Positions 34,446 to 45,254 of a stretch of 64,000 nucleotides of DNA are shown here, piece by piece (position 1 is the first letter of the stretch; each line of letters starts with the position of its first letter). Made by a program: the position numbers and the translations under genes. The stretch lies in assembly GCF_010093815.1 (NCBI RefSeq), contig NW_022985553.1, forward strand, positions 1,460,133-1,524,132, given 5' to 3'. The notes under the pieces are model-generated. The model saw only the letters and a list, made by a program, of their open reading frames with translations, had not been told where the DNA came from and made no database searches. Source of the DNA: Pseudovirgaria hyperparasitica (taxonomy: Eukaryota > Ascomycota > Dothideomycetes > Acrospermales > Acrospermaceae).

Positions 34446-36060
34446 CTTCGAGTAAGGCCGTGGTCGTTATAGGGACAATCGGCTGTTTTATAAGGTAGAA
34501 GACGACAGTGTTGACAGAATCACAGCTTGATGCACAGCATCGAGAGCGAGAGACAATCCGAAAAAAAAAAAAAAACAGGAATGTGACCTTACGACGAGTA
34601 AAGTCCTTGACAAACGAGTGAATAATGCGACGTCTCTGTGAGTTGGTTAGATTTGATTATAGGTACAGAATGCGGCGTAAGAATGATGAATCGCGCGGCT
34701 ATGGTCAGCATGCCACCGAAAATAGAATTCAGGCAATGCAAGGAATACGGCTTGAGACGCAGACGTACAAGAGAGAAAAAGAGCAAAACGACAGAGAAGG
34801 CAGACAGTCCACATAATTACATTTCACATCATGATACAGCGCAAGGGGCTGTGACCAATGTTGAAAGTGCCTAGGATAAGACGATCAGTAGGAGCTGGGC
34901 AATACCTTGGGGTACCTAGTCGTCGAGGCACCAAGACATGACGCTTGGATCCATCTATCCATGTCTTGTCTTTTGCTGCGCCTTAGCCCTAGGGCAGAGC
35001 GTGTTTCGGAAGGATGCTGTTCATTTCTCGAGTGGTTTGCGTGCCTCGGACTTGCTATCGGACATGTATACTACCTCAACAATCAACCATCGAAGGCATC
35101 TACGACAGCGACGTGGACTTCTTCACAGAGACGACCTGTCTTCGATACAGTTGTGAAAGCTAAACAGCCAAGGATGTGTTACGCGTTCCGCCGAGTGTAA
35201 TGTCTTAGCCTCACGAGAGCGGGTGAGGGAATACGAAACGACTAGTAAAGCACGCGGGGCTCGGATTCGTTCTGAATCCGCGCGCCAAGCCGAACTTGGA
35301 TCTTGGAGATGGACCTTAAAAGGTACGTACCTTGGACAATAGCCTCAGGTAATTATCGTAATACGTAATATTGCCTACAGCAACGGTGGCATGTTGTAGC
35401 CGTGAGGCGTCGACTTTCAAAGAGGCCGACTTGCATCTGAAGCACATCCCGTGTAAGAGACACGAACACGCAGCATCGCCCCGGAACCGTTGCCGTTACA
35501 GCCAAGTCTTCTTGTGCTCGCCTGAATATAATATTAGCCTTGTTGGTTGGCTGCAGAAGACGTATTTATTGGCTGAGTGAGGCATCATGCCGTGAAAGTT
35601 TGTCTGCAACAGCCCCAGCCCGTCGGAACTTGCGCTGTACATCGTACGAACATCTCATCGGTCCGTTCTCCACTTCGGCAGTGGTGGGGCTTCATAATAA
35701 GATTGCAAGACGGTGTTATTCAGTATTGAGGCTGTGCTGATTCTGGTCGGAGATGGATGGGTGTAGCATGGTCCGAAGAATCTCCGTCTCCGGGGCAGAT
35801 ATGAGATAAGATAATACTCTTTTCTTGCGACCCAACACGCACAACTCCGCTCTCTACAATTCATGACCAATGGACTTTGCCCGCTTCCATACACGCTTCA
35901 GACTGACTGATCGAACTCAACGCATTTAGACTCAGCGACCTGATACTGTCTTCTTTGTATGCTATAAATTAACAAAACTACTAGATCCTCAACGCACGAC
36001 GTCGAGACTCAATTCTTCGCTCACCCACACTTCTCCGAACTAAACCTCCACAGCCAAATC
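34446..36060. other. 1.6-kb intergenic region
   Basis: Divergent promoters for the GH76 (minus) and thioesterase (plus) genes at its ends, with a 15-nt A run at 34561-34574. Short open frames in the middle show no family resemblance. No tRNA or structured RNA was recognised. Confidence 0.5.
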
Positions 36061-36537
36061 ATGGCAGCCGAACCGTCTCCATCTCTACCTCCATCCAACG
36101 ATGAAATCCTAGCACATGCCAACAAAGTCTTCACCACCCGCCTCCTCCCCAAAAGCCCCATCTACAACTTCCTTCTGACCCCGCTCGAGCTCATATCTGC
36201 AACAAAGGGCACTGTAGTAGCACGCCTGCCCCTCACGGACGTTCATGTCAACTCCAAGGGCGGAATCCACGGCTCCACCAGCGCCACGATCGTAGACCTC
36301 ATCGGCGGCCTCGCAATCGCCGCCTATGACCTACGAGACTCCACAGGCGTGTCCGTCGATATCCACATCACGTACGTATCGTCGGCCAAGGTTGGCGATA
36401 TCATTGAGATTGTGGGGAGCGTGGATAAGGTGGGTGGCACTCTGGCCTATACCAGTGTGACGATATGGAAGGTGGTTGATGGACAGCGGGGGCCTGTTGT
36501 GGTGAAGGGGAGCCATACAAAGTATGTAAGGATATAA
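36061..36537 (+). CDS. HotDog-fold acyl-CoA thioesterase, ACOT13/PaaI type
   Basis: Hydrolyses an acyl- or aryl-CoA thioester, with the exact chain unknown. 158 residues, single exon, usual for the family (about 140-170). The HotDog helix carries GGIHGSTSATIVDLIGG, aligned with the HGG..TLVD active-site helix of human ACOT13; the aspartate of IVDLIGG is the likely catalytic acid. The following VSVDIHITYVSSAKVGDIIEI strand pair is typical. There is no clear mitochondrial presequence, but the N-terminus is Ser/Pro-rich. It is convergent with the RING/ankyrin-like gene and near the acylcarnitine carrier. Confidence 0.88.
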   Translation: MAAEPSPSLPPSNDEILAHANKVFTTRLLPKSPIYNFLLTPLELISATKGTVVARLPLTDVHVNSKGGIHGSTSATIVDLIGGLAIAAYDLRDSTGVSVDIHITYVSSAKVGDIIEIVGSVDKVGGTLAYTSVTIWKVVDGQRGPVVVKGSHTKYVRI

Positions 36538-36863
36538 AGGAATGCATGAGATGGAGCGAAAACCTAGACAACGCTTTCTTTCTTTGAGTCTGGCATGATT
36601 GCACTTCCCTTTGAATGCGGGTCTCACTCGGAAAGCGAAGATCAAGTGCTCCGTCGGTATCTTACATGGTCTTGTAAGAAGCCTTGCTAAGCGTCGGCAA
36701 TGTAAGCTGGTACTCCGGCAGAGCGACATCTGATTATACACATACACATAGACTATACCATAATAGTGTTCCGAAACAAATAACTTTTCGACGCCCGACC
36801 GACCACTTCGGGTATATACCTCCCTGAGCACCATGATGACCACCCCTTCCTTCTCCTCTCTTT
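36538..36863. other. Intergenic, convergent 3' ends
   Basis: 326 bp between the stops of the thioesterase and the RING/ankyrin-like gene. No gene or repeat was recognised. Confidence 0.5.
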
Positions 36864-37730
36864 CTACAACACCAACCTCCCATTCCCAATCCACTCCGCC
36901 CAGAGTCCCCCATTTTCCCTTGCGACATCCTCCGCGCTCCGCCCACTCGCATCTCTCAACGTCCTGATGTCCACCTTGCCCTCCATCTCGCTATCCGTCG
37001 GCCTCATGATGCCCAACACCTCCGCCTCCTGAAACACCTGCGGCGGAAACGCCTGCAAGTCTAACGTACTCGCCATGAGCAGCAATAGCCACACAACCTC
37101 ACGACTCCCCGCCGCAACGGCTGCATGAAGCCCGCTCTGCATATCGCCAATCGGGTCTTGATACCGTAGCCAGTCGACCGTACTGCCATGCTGCCCTTCG
37201 CCCTCGCCCTCGCCCTCGTCCATCTCCTCGTCGTCGCCCTCGCTCTCCGCTGAGTCTTGTATCATCTCTACAATGGCAGTCAGGTCGCCTGCGCGGCAGA
37301 ACTCCAGAAACGCGCGCGCTTTGGTTTCCTCGGGGTATGCTTTGAGGTATGCTTCTTCCATGAGGAGCGGGAGGATGTCGAGGTTTTCTTGCACGCCGCC
37401 TTCGTTGGAGAGTGTGCACAGGATCTGTTGGCCGCCGTTGGGGGTAGGACGGATAAGGGCTGTATTGCAGGCCGGACAGCTGTCGATGGTGTAGGATTCA
37501 AGGAGGCAGTCCCTGTTGGTGGAGAGCCGTCAGAAAAAGCTGCGTGTGTATCATGATCTGGTGTGCTATTCTTACCAGTGGAAGTGGCAGCCGCAGCTCA
37601 AGTGTACATCATCTGGGACTTGCTTTGTGGGCTGCGCACTGCTGGAACCGCCCATTGAAGTGTCCTCATCGTCGTCTGAGAAGTCGATATCGAGCACAAG
37701 GTGCTTCTTACATGCGACACAGACAGACAT
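36864..37730 (-). CDS. RING-like zinc finger plus ankyrin-like protein, uncharacterised
   Basis: Exons 37730-37576 and 37512-36864 (63-nt intron) give 267 residues. The splice joins CGCHFHW to DCLLESYTIDSCPAC, completing a RING-like set: C4/C7, C46/C48, H49/H51, C54 and C64/C67, with an acidic loop of about 38 residues between the first and second pairs. The rest is helical, with an ankyrin-like segment (DMQSGLHAAVAAGSREVVWLLLLM, about 165-190) and an acidic low-complexity run (GEGEGEGQ). A protein of this layout may be a ubiquitin ligase, but the long first loop and the atypical ligand order leave that open. The unspliced frame would lose the finger. Confidence 0.72.
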
Positions 37731-37891
37731 GCTGAACAAGACCGTGGTTTCGAGGGAATAAAATTGGTGATCTTGAATTCGAAGCTAGGAATTTGTGTTT
37801 TAAAAATTTAGGGCTGGGTGCAGATCGTGGATTTTTCGGAGTGTTCTCCGCAACAGGGCCCCTCATCTCCGATCCGGATAGCCACTAAACA

Positions 37892-38530
37892 CTAATCTTC
37901 ATGTTCTTCGCTCATCTCATTGACTGACAGGCGTCTCCAAGGTAGCATCTCGGTCTTGCCATGTATTGGTTCAGCTCTTGGCTTCCCAACGGCTACCTTA
38001 CGCATCGTGAGTTTGTAAACACTCATGCCTATACCGTATGATGTCAGTACTTCAAGTGCTTCCAATGCGATGTTTATTCGCAGTTTTAGGGCTGCTCGAC
38101 TTACCCTTGGTACTTGGTATGGATCAGTCCGAGAAACACTTAATCGAGCGCGCGGAGCAGTCTGAACCACCCTGGGAGGTACATAAGGATCGTTCCGAGC
38201 GACATCTTGACCCTGAAGGCTTTGGACAGTCTGGTGAGCCATCCCGTACTCCCGCTGATACTTCCTCTGCTTATAGGCGGCCTTCTTCTCCTGTCTTTCC
38301 GCTCGACGCCTCTCACGAGTAGGGTGGTCGAAATACAGCCCCGTCTTGATGTGCCCGCATTCGAATATCACAGTGAAAGCGTGAATGATTGCGACGGGCC
38401 AGAACAGTAGCCAGATGATGAGGTTACCGATGGCATGGTAGGCTAGATCTTCGTGGCGGTAGTATGCGTAAACGACTGCAAGAGGTGGCAGGAGCAGGAT
38501 GAGCAGGATGAAGCCGAAACCATGCCACAT
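37892..38530 (-). CDS. Pmp3/UPF0057-like membrane protein with long C-terminal tail
   Basis: 212 residues if read without introns. Residues 1-60 hold two hydrophobic segments. The first (FILLILLLPPLAVVYAY) has the LLPPL core of Pmp3/YqaE proteins, and the second (IIWLLFWPVAIIHAFTVI) ends like Pmp3's IPGIIHAxYVI. Classic Pmp3 proteins are about 55 residues and set plasma-membrane potential. Here a basic, helical, cytosolic-type tail of 150 residues follows (TRERRRAERQEKKAAYKQRK) with a duplicated DPYxxPR motif. A possible 76-nt intron (GTAAGT after VPR, acceptor TATAG) would end the protein one codon later, so the last 65 residues are uncertain. Confidence 0.65.
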   Translation of the reverse strand: MWHGFGFILLILLLPPLAVVYAYYRHEDLAYHAIGNLIIWLLFWPVAIIHAFTVIFECGHIKTGLYFDHPTRERRRAERQEKKAAYKQRKYQREYGMAHQTVQSLQGQDVARNDPYVPPRVVQTAPRARLSVSRTDPYQVPRVSRAALKLRINIALEALEVLTSYGIGMSVYKLTMRKVAVGKPRAEPIHGKTEMLPWRRLSVNEMSEEHED

Positions 38531-38926
38531 GACTTAATTTCAATGGTACAGCCGGACGATAGGGAGGTGAGGGTCTAATGCAACGTGAGGTATGACCTCA
38601 CCGTTGGTGGTAAACTGATGATGCCTCAGTGACGATGATACAGAGAGAACAGCTAAGGTAGGTAATATTGCAGTAGGATGGCTGGAGGAAACATCCTGAC
38701 ATATAAGTTGGCTGGCCAGGGATGACAGGCTAAGACGATAGTAGAGGCAGGAGTGGTTCACGTATAATTACACCATAACCTGTGACTACCTTGCGAAAAC
38801 GCAGGCTTCAAGGGACAAACGACATGAACAAGATTGTCCGGCCAAGTTTCATAAAGTAGCTCATGGGAACACGTAAGTCTAGAGTCTATATCTAAACAAC
38901 CACAACACCTTTTCCTGCGAGAACTC
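38531..38926. other. Intergenic, about 400 bp
   Basis: Upstream region of the Pmp3-like gene and 3' flank of the carrier gene. No further feature was recognised. Confidence 0.5.
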
Positions 38927-40060
38927 TTACCCAAACATCTTCGTCATCGCTTGTTGGGCCAATTCTACACCCAAGAACGTTGCTGCATTAGCTGGTACTG
39001 CCCTTGCCATAGCAGGGCCCATACCGGGGAAAAACGCCTTCAGACCACCCTTTGAGTATAGTCCTTTCACCACGCTACTTATTGTTGGGTTGCCATCTGC
39101 GCTCTGCAGTCTGCTCTTGATCGTGTCGACTGGAAAGACAGGCAGCCACATAGCCACACCAGCAGCACCTCCAGCCGCACATACCGCTGTCAGACTTAAA
39201 CTGCCAGGCTTCCCATTTTCATCCTTTGGCGTCAGTCTCCGCTTGATTGTCTCATATGTCGCGAAATAGACGGCTGATCCGGGCCCATCACGAGCAAGGG
39301 TCATGGCGCTCCCCCTGTATACACTCCTGATACCGCCTTCCTTGTATAGTTGACGGACAACGTCCATCTGGCCAGCGTATTTGGGTTTCTCGCCTGGCTT
39401 AAGGTCTTTCTGGCCTTGTATTTGAAGCAGAACCTTCACGCGCTCCATAGGGGCGGCGACGAAGGTCATGGGGATAGCGGAGAAGAAGCCTGCAGCTGTG
39501 ATCTGCCCAACGCTATATTGGTTGTCCTTGACTTCCGAGACCGATCGTACGAGCTGTTTTCCTACATCGTAACCCTATGAAGACTGTCAGGCATAAATCA
39601 CCACAGGAGACATCACCACTATGGCAGTCAACATACCCAGAAGTTTACGGCGACTGATCTGATGTCAGTTCGGTCGAGTCTTGTCATCAGGACGGTACTT
39701 ACACATAGGCGTCACACCGGTCAACGGAGCTGATACACCTGCATATAACGAGATTGGTCCACCTTTCGCAATCGTCTTCTTCACAACATCAATAGCGCCA
39801 GTGTACACCCCCTTCTCGGCAGTCTGCAGCCGCACTTTGACCAGATCAAAAGGATGTCCTACTGCCACAGAGAACACACCACCAACAGCACCTGCAGCAA
39901 ATGCACGCAAGCTCTCTGCAGACTTCTTTGTGCCTTCAACAACGTCCTCTTTTAGCTCCGCGGCAGATGGGATCTCCTTCGGTACAGCATCTTTGACTTG
40001 TTCGACCGTGTGCTTTACCGTCTCTTGAACTCTCTCTTTTGTCTGATCTAGTGTTGGCAT
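38927..40060 (-). CDS. Mitochondrial carnitine/acylcarnitine carrier (SLC25 family)
   Basis: Inner-membrane antiporter bringing acylcarnitines into mitochondria. Exons 40060-39703, 39653-39637 (only 17 nt) and 39574-38927 give 340 residues. The micro-exon encodes the end of F-A-V-N-F-W, and the joined block PMFAVNFWGYDVGK is a hallmark of this carrier. The three mitochondrial-carrier signatures are present: HPFDLVKVRLQ, APMERVKVLLQIQG and FPVDTIKSRLQ. The RVKVLLQIQG form is typical of acylcarnitine carriers. An extra N-terminal amphipathic helix of about 45 residues (QTKERVQETVKHTVEQVKDAV) precedes the first membrane helix; relatives have about 20. Introns are 49 and 62 nt. Confidence 0.9.
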
Positions 40061-40673
40061 CGTGTCCGTTCACTTCCTCACCTTCTCTCCCCTTTCACAG
40101 TGTGGTCGGCTATTGGTGAATATCGCGGCTTAGTGGCGGGGTTTCAATTGACGCACAAGCTGGGGCTGTATGGAATATGACGGCGCGGAGGGCTTTGAGG
40201 TGAGCGATTGCAGACGGTATGAACAGATGAATATGAAGGAGAGTCACGAGTGCGAACCGATTTTCTAGCAACCTATGCAGGTAATTCTGTCGCTGGCCGT
40301 AGTCGGCTATCCTAGCTGGAGCTCTAGGCTAGGCCGAGCGCCCAGAACTGGAGCTTTAAGAGCCGAGGCTCACGACGTCAACCACCGGTCCGCTAGGCTT
40401 AACAACCAAATCATTAAAATGCTGATGCGCTTGAAAGTCACTGTTACATCTGGTGACCTCTTCAATGCTCCACTAAATGCAGCTTATGATACGGATGACC
40501 ACACATCTTGACGAATCGGCATTAAACATACATTAGAACAATTTGGTTTCAATCTGAAACCATGATACCGCATATATTCTTCAGGGGTGCAAGTCCTAGG
40601 TCAGGGAATGGATGTTCCTCGCCTTGGTCTAAATCGTCACAGCCCACGACCGGATACCCCTAATTACGAAAAA
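40061..40673. other. Intergenic, about 610 bp
   Basis: Promoter side of the carrier gene and 3' side of the SDR gene. No gene or repeat was recognised. Confidence 0.5.
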
Positions 40674-41885
40674 TCAGCGACCTGCCTGGAGAGTGTAGCC
40701 ACCGTCAACCGTCAACGTTTGTCCGTTGTAATACTGAGAGATTTAGCTGCATGTCGATGGTTCCCCTGGTCTGAACTCACCTGGTTGGTAGCAGCAAATA
40801 GTACCGCGGCAGCCATATCGCGGTCATTACCCGGGCGGTTTGCAGGTACTTTACCCTCGAACTTCTCCTTAGGAATATGGCTCTTTTGGTTCGCTCCACT
40901 ATCTCCGGCCGTCATTTCTGATGGGAAAACACCCGGTGCAATATCATTGATGCGTATCTTGAGTCCATTAGCTGCAACTTCGCTGGCGAGCATGCGCGTC
41001 AAATGTATGGCAGCAGCTTTGGAAGCATTATATGCAAAATGATGCTGGGGTGTCTTCACTTGCCCCGAGATCGAGGAAATGTTTATGACAGTTGCTGACC
41101 ATGATGGAGTAGCCTCAGACGCGGCCTGCAGTAGAGGCAGCAGCGCCGTGGTCATGAAATAGAGCTGAGGAACATTCGTGCGGTATGTCTCTACCCAATC
41201 TTCAAAGGTTGCATCCTCAGGATCAAAGAGGTTCTTGGACATCTCCTCTGCGGACTCCGCTTCGGTTTGGTGCGTTTTAGAGGAGATGCCCGCATTGTTG
41301 ATCAGAATATCGAGTCTACTTTCCTTGGATGAGATCTCTTGAACTAGTCTCTTAATGTCGGCCTTCGAGGTGATATCTGCTGTGATTGGGATGATCTGCC
41401 CGGCAATGTTCTGCCCATACGTGTCTCTCACTCGATCAAGCTTCTCATCACTCCGACTTGTAATGTACACTTTGGCACCATTAACGGCAAGAGCTTGGAC
41501 AGCCATTAAGCCGATTCCAGTCCCACCACCTGTAATTTATAAGTCTCAAAAACAAGAACTGGAAATAGTACTCACCAGTAACAAGAGCTACTTTATCTTT
41601 GACGGCAAAGATTTTCTCCAACTTGAAGTCATCGTTGTTATGCTTCTGGGGATCTTCCGAGGCAACCATGGTGCTCTTTCTCCTTGATGTTGTAAACGTT
41701 CTATGTAGCCTAGTTGAACGATTGAATGTAAAGTTTGAGAAGTTGCGAGAATATTTTTGCGAGATTACGAAGCTAAGTGAACGAGACTTTGTAACAGGTA
41801 TGGAAGGTGGTGATGTCAGAACCTTCAGGGTGCTTTCCCGTGTGCCACAGCCTGACGTACGGACACGACAAGCTAGAGAAGCCAT
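40674..41885 (-). CDS. Short-chain dehydrogenase/reductase, RhlG-like, probably mitochondrial
   Basis: NAD(P)-dependent classical SDR of the 3-oxoacyl-reductase type. Exons 41885-41576, 41529-40781 and 40733-40674 give 372 residues. The nucleotide-binding TGGGTGIG is formed only after splicing (residues about 103-110). Then follow DILINNAG, the catalytic Ser in ISSISG and the YNASK catalytic Tyr/Lys. The 19-residue last exon (YYNGQTLTVDGGYTLQAGR) supplies the usual SDR C-terminal VDGG. The first 75 residues are basic, Ser/Thr rich and end in RTFTTSRRKST, like a mitochondrial presequence. A second ATG (MVASEDPQK) after it could give a cytosolic or peroxisomal form. The substrate is unknown. 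Confidence 0.85.
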
Positions 41886-42147
41886 GGCTATGGGGGGGAA
41901 AAGACAAGAGGTAAGTCAAATGCATTGAAACTTGCAGCCTGGAGTTAATCAACCAAGCACCGTCAATGCCGTGTCATCGGATTGTGCAGTCAGCATCGTA
42001 TTCTGCATGGGCTACGGGGAAATGCCATCATCGTCGATCCCTGTATTAGCTAACAGGAGAGACGTTAGGGTGACGTTAGAACTACGAGCTACAGGTTCCA
42101 TACCCAATCATTCTCCTAACAATAGATCCAGCGCTGATATGCCATCG

Positions 42148-44728
42148 TTATGAGAGGTACTTTCCCCCACAGTAAATGCACACATCGCATGCATCGAAAA
42201 GTACTTCCTCAAATGGAGGCAGACTGGAACCTGGGGACCCACTTCTTTCGAAAGCTGCTCGAGACATAGCAGCAGTAGCAACTACATTTGTATTTTCTGT
42301 AGCTGGATCGTCTGCCCTGTAACGATGCTCATTGCGTGCCAGACCAGTCAAATCGTTAAGAGTCTGCATACCACACATGCCGCATATTTTTGAGATACCA
42401 GGAGCTTGGATCGCCTGGAAAGTCAAACCGCAGCGCACTATCGTCGCTATCAGTAGTCAGTATACACGAATGATGCTATAGTACTTACAAAACTGATGCG
42501 CTTTCTCACAATACCCTACCCCGATATTGGTGAATGGTATCGAGCTCTTGCATATCTCACATAGCTCCTGACCCTCGGGTATAGGCTGGCCCAAGAGTCC
42601 AGCTTGTGCCTGTGATTGCGTAACGAGAATACGTTTGGCAATATGGCTTGTAAGGTCCATTAGTGGCAGGAATTCCTCAAGTGTTTTGAGATACAAGCTT
42701 GCAGTCTGCCTTCTCTGCGGTTGTTTGGTGCTTTCAGGTTCGCAGATGATGTCTATCGCGGTTCGAAGTCTGCAATTGAGCGCCTTTGGTCGCATCATCA
42801 CAGCGTGCTTCAATTCTATTTGCAGCCTATGTTCATTCATATGATCGCTGGCAGACACAATTTTAGTTGATTTCTCATTGTGAGGTACGTTTGGACTCAC
42901 TGAATCATTCTGTCTGTCTGTTTCATTTGCCAGTCAAACATTCTCAAGAGCTCCTGTAATATTTGGTCTCTCAATGTCGCGACCTTCTCTACAGAGTCAG
43001 GTTGATTGAAGAGCCACCTCTTGATACTATATGCAAGAGCTTCTATGCTTATGTCTTGGCTAGCGCATTAGTACTCCGAGTTGACAAGCTTCTAATCAAG
43101 ACTTACCTTCTGCCCACGTATGACCGAACGATTGTGACAAAGAGAATGAGTCTACTTGTTCCAATACTGAGCTAATCGTAAGTACGTATTCCATCTGGTG
43201 GGTTATCTTGTACTCGACCACATCTGATGGATGCAGACTACAACAGGTGACAACCAGATCTCCCAGAGGGGAATGAGTGAGGCCCCAAGTCCTGATCGCA
43301 ACTCGGTCCCCCAATTCATGCAACACGCCAAAAAGTTTCCGCTGCTCACGAATCTGCTCTTGCCAATTCGGCAAGCTTTCTGGTTGTTTCGAATCCATAG
43401 GCAACACGAATTGCAATGGTGCTTCCCCTGCAGTCGACATAAGAGTAGTTGCATACAAACGTACTGGTAAGATCTCAGGCGGTGTCAATGCGACCCCTGC
43501 AGTCGAGTGTCAATACAAGAATGATGCATCTTTCATGGGCGTAGCTCACCGGTAACTGCATCGAGTCTACCTCCGAGACTCCTTTCCGAGACCTTCCAGT
43601 ATGAGTCGTTGACGAGGTCCATCTCAATGCTTGTAACACCATCCATGGAGAACGCGAGCAGTGTCAGGCTTTGCTGTGCAGTGATCTTTGGTAGCCAGAT
43701 GAGTGGGGACCAAGATCTACCCTCACGCCTGACAGGATACTTGTGCACGGCCTTATTAGAACTCAGTTGTAGGGTTGTTCGGTGATCATCACGTTCTATC
43801 AGCTGTACCTGCCTAAACTGAAGCTGACATTGCGCAGTGTATGCGATTGTTGACGTCAATATTCCTTCTTGTGAATACCACGGGCTCCATGCGAGATCTT
43901 TCGCATAGGATTTTCTGCGGTAGCTCTCATTCAGTTTCAGTGAGTCTTCTGGGCCTTTATCCTTATTCTTGGTTGCTATGGTGAAGTGCTCCATCACCTC
44001 CACCGACCAGCGAAGAGATTGACAAGTATCTTTGGTGGTTTTTACGTTCATGATAAAAACTTCATTATTTTCATTTGCAGCCATCAGGAGGTGTGCGCTC
44101 CATGAGCCTATATCTGATGCAGTTGGCACTCGCGTTGGACATGCCCAAGCAAATTGACGGATCCGACCACGCAGGCGAGGCAAAGTTTCATCGACTGTTG
44201 GACCATCTGTGATTGGTGCTGGAAGTGAGAGATACCTTTCCATGGCTGTGTTCAAGACTAATACACGTGTCCAGCATGATGACTTGCGCGGGTCTCCAAG
44301 TGGAGCCCAGAGCGAGAGCCGTAGATTCGTTGTCAAGATCGCAAGCGCGCATCGGCTATACTGTGCAAGACCGGGTAGTGACCATTTCATAACAGCGATC
44401 TCACTCTCTGATTGCTCTTCTCCAACCGACAAGATCTTGCTCGACGTGATTCTCATGCGCGGGAGCTCTTCAAACGCCCAAAGATTAACCCGGAACTGGA
44501 CTCTGTGCCAATCTTTGAATTCTCCAGTGACTGAATCTTCACTTCGAGGCTGTACTCGGCCATGTCGCGGTATCTAAACCAGTAAGGCATTTGTCTCAAC
44601 CGGCACGGAAAGCTTACATAAACGTCTACATGGTCTCTTATTGCAACAGCTAGCATACCATCGTGAGACCATGATAGACACTCAGGAACAGCAGGACGGT
44701 CGCCTTGCACGATTGAGGATCTGGACAT
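42148..44728 (-). CDS. TFIIIC subunit, 90-kDa type (putative zinc-finger; yeast Tfc8/fission yeast Sfc9 class)
   Basis: RNA polymerase III assembly factor that binds tRNA gene B-boxes. Exons 44728-44618, 44573-43550, 43496-43107, 43054-42901, 42826-42489 and 42437-42148 give 768 residues, all junctions in frame. The N-terminal WD40-like part starts with CLSWSHDGMLAVA, typical of the TFIIIC delta N-terminal domain, and includes ELPRMRITSS and LAWSPW. The C-terminus carries a zinc module: CEICKSSIPF, YCEKAHQFLRCGLTF, ICGMCG and CDVCIYCGGKY. The start is the ATG of MSRSSIVQG; the frame extends upstream only through a TTG. Gene-symbol transfer between yeast Tfc8 and metazoan TFIIIC90 is imprecise, so none is given. 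Zinc-finger identity is strong. Confidence 0.87.
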
Positions 44729-45254
44729 CGTATCTGATCTCGAGTGTTGAGGGACCGGTCGCGTCACTTGTCGGGTAGAAACACGCTTCAAACTTGACGC
44801 GTGAGTCAACTACAAGTAGTTTACGAGGAAGAAACGTTTTGTCGCTATAGCCAGCTTCTAATTTGAACAGTCTTCCTCCCCGAAATTGACTCGGGAATGC
44901 GTATCACCTTGACTTGACCGAAAGTTTCGCATGATGTGGTCACTAGTAAAATACCGATGTGACTTACTCACTTGTAGATGACCAACACAATGCGAGCCTG
45001 AACGTGCCGTTCAGAGGTCGAAGTTAGACATTGTTATATTTCTATAGACGTGAAATACCATTAGTGAAGTAAGGCTTCACACAATGGCTTGGCGGTCACG
45101 TGGTCAGATCCAATGCTACAATCTCGAAGCTGTGCGCTCTCGATATAGTGCGGCACAACATTGACGAATATATACTGCACGCGATCCGGGGTATCTATAA
45201 GTATCGTACAGCGCCCCCTTGCTGGTCAAGCCTTTAAGAAGGTCCAATGCCTTT
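44729..45254. other. Intergenic, about 530 bp
   Basis: Upstream region of the TFIIIC gene and 3' flank of the RED gene. A CACGTG hexamer sits at 45097-45102. Otherwise nothing was recognised. Confidence 0.5.

Noticed and set aside
42277-44809. Upstream start of the TFIIIC gene at 44809
   Set aside because: The first codon there is TTG; the first ATG is at 44728 and gives a normal beginning.
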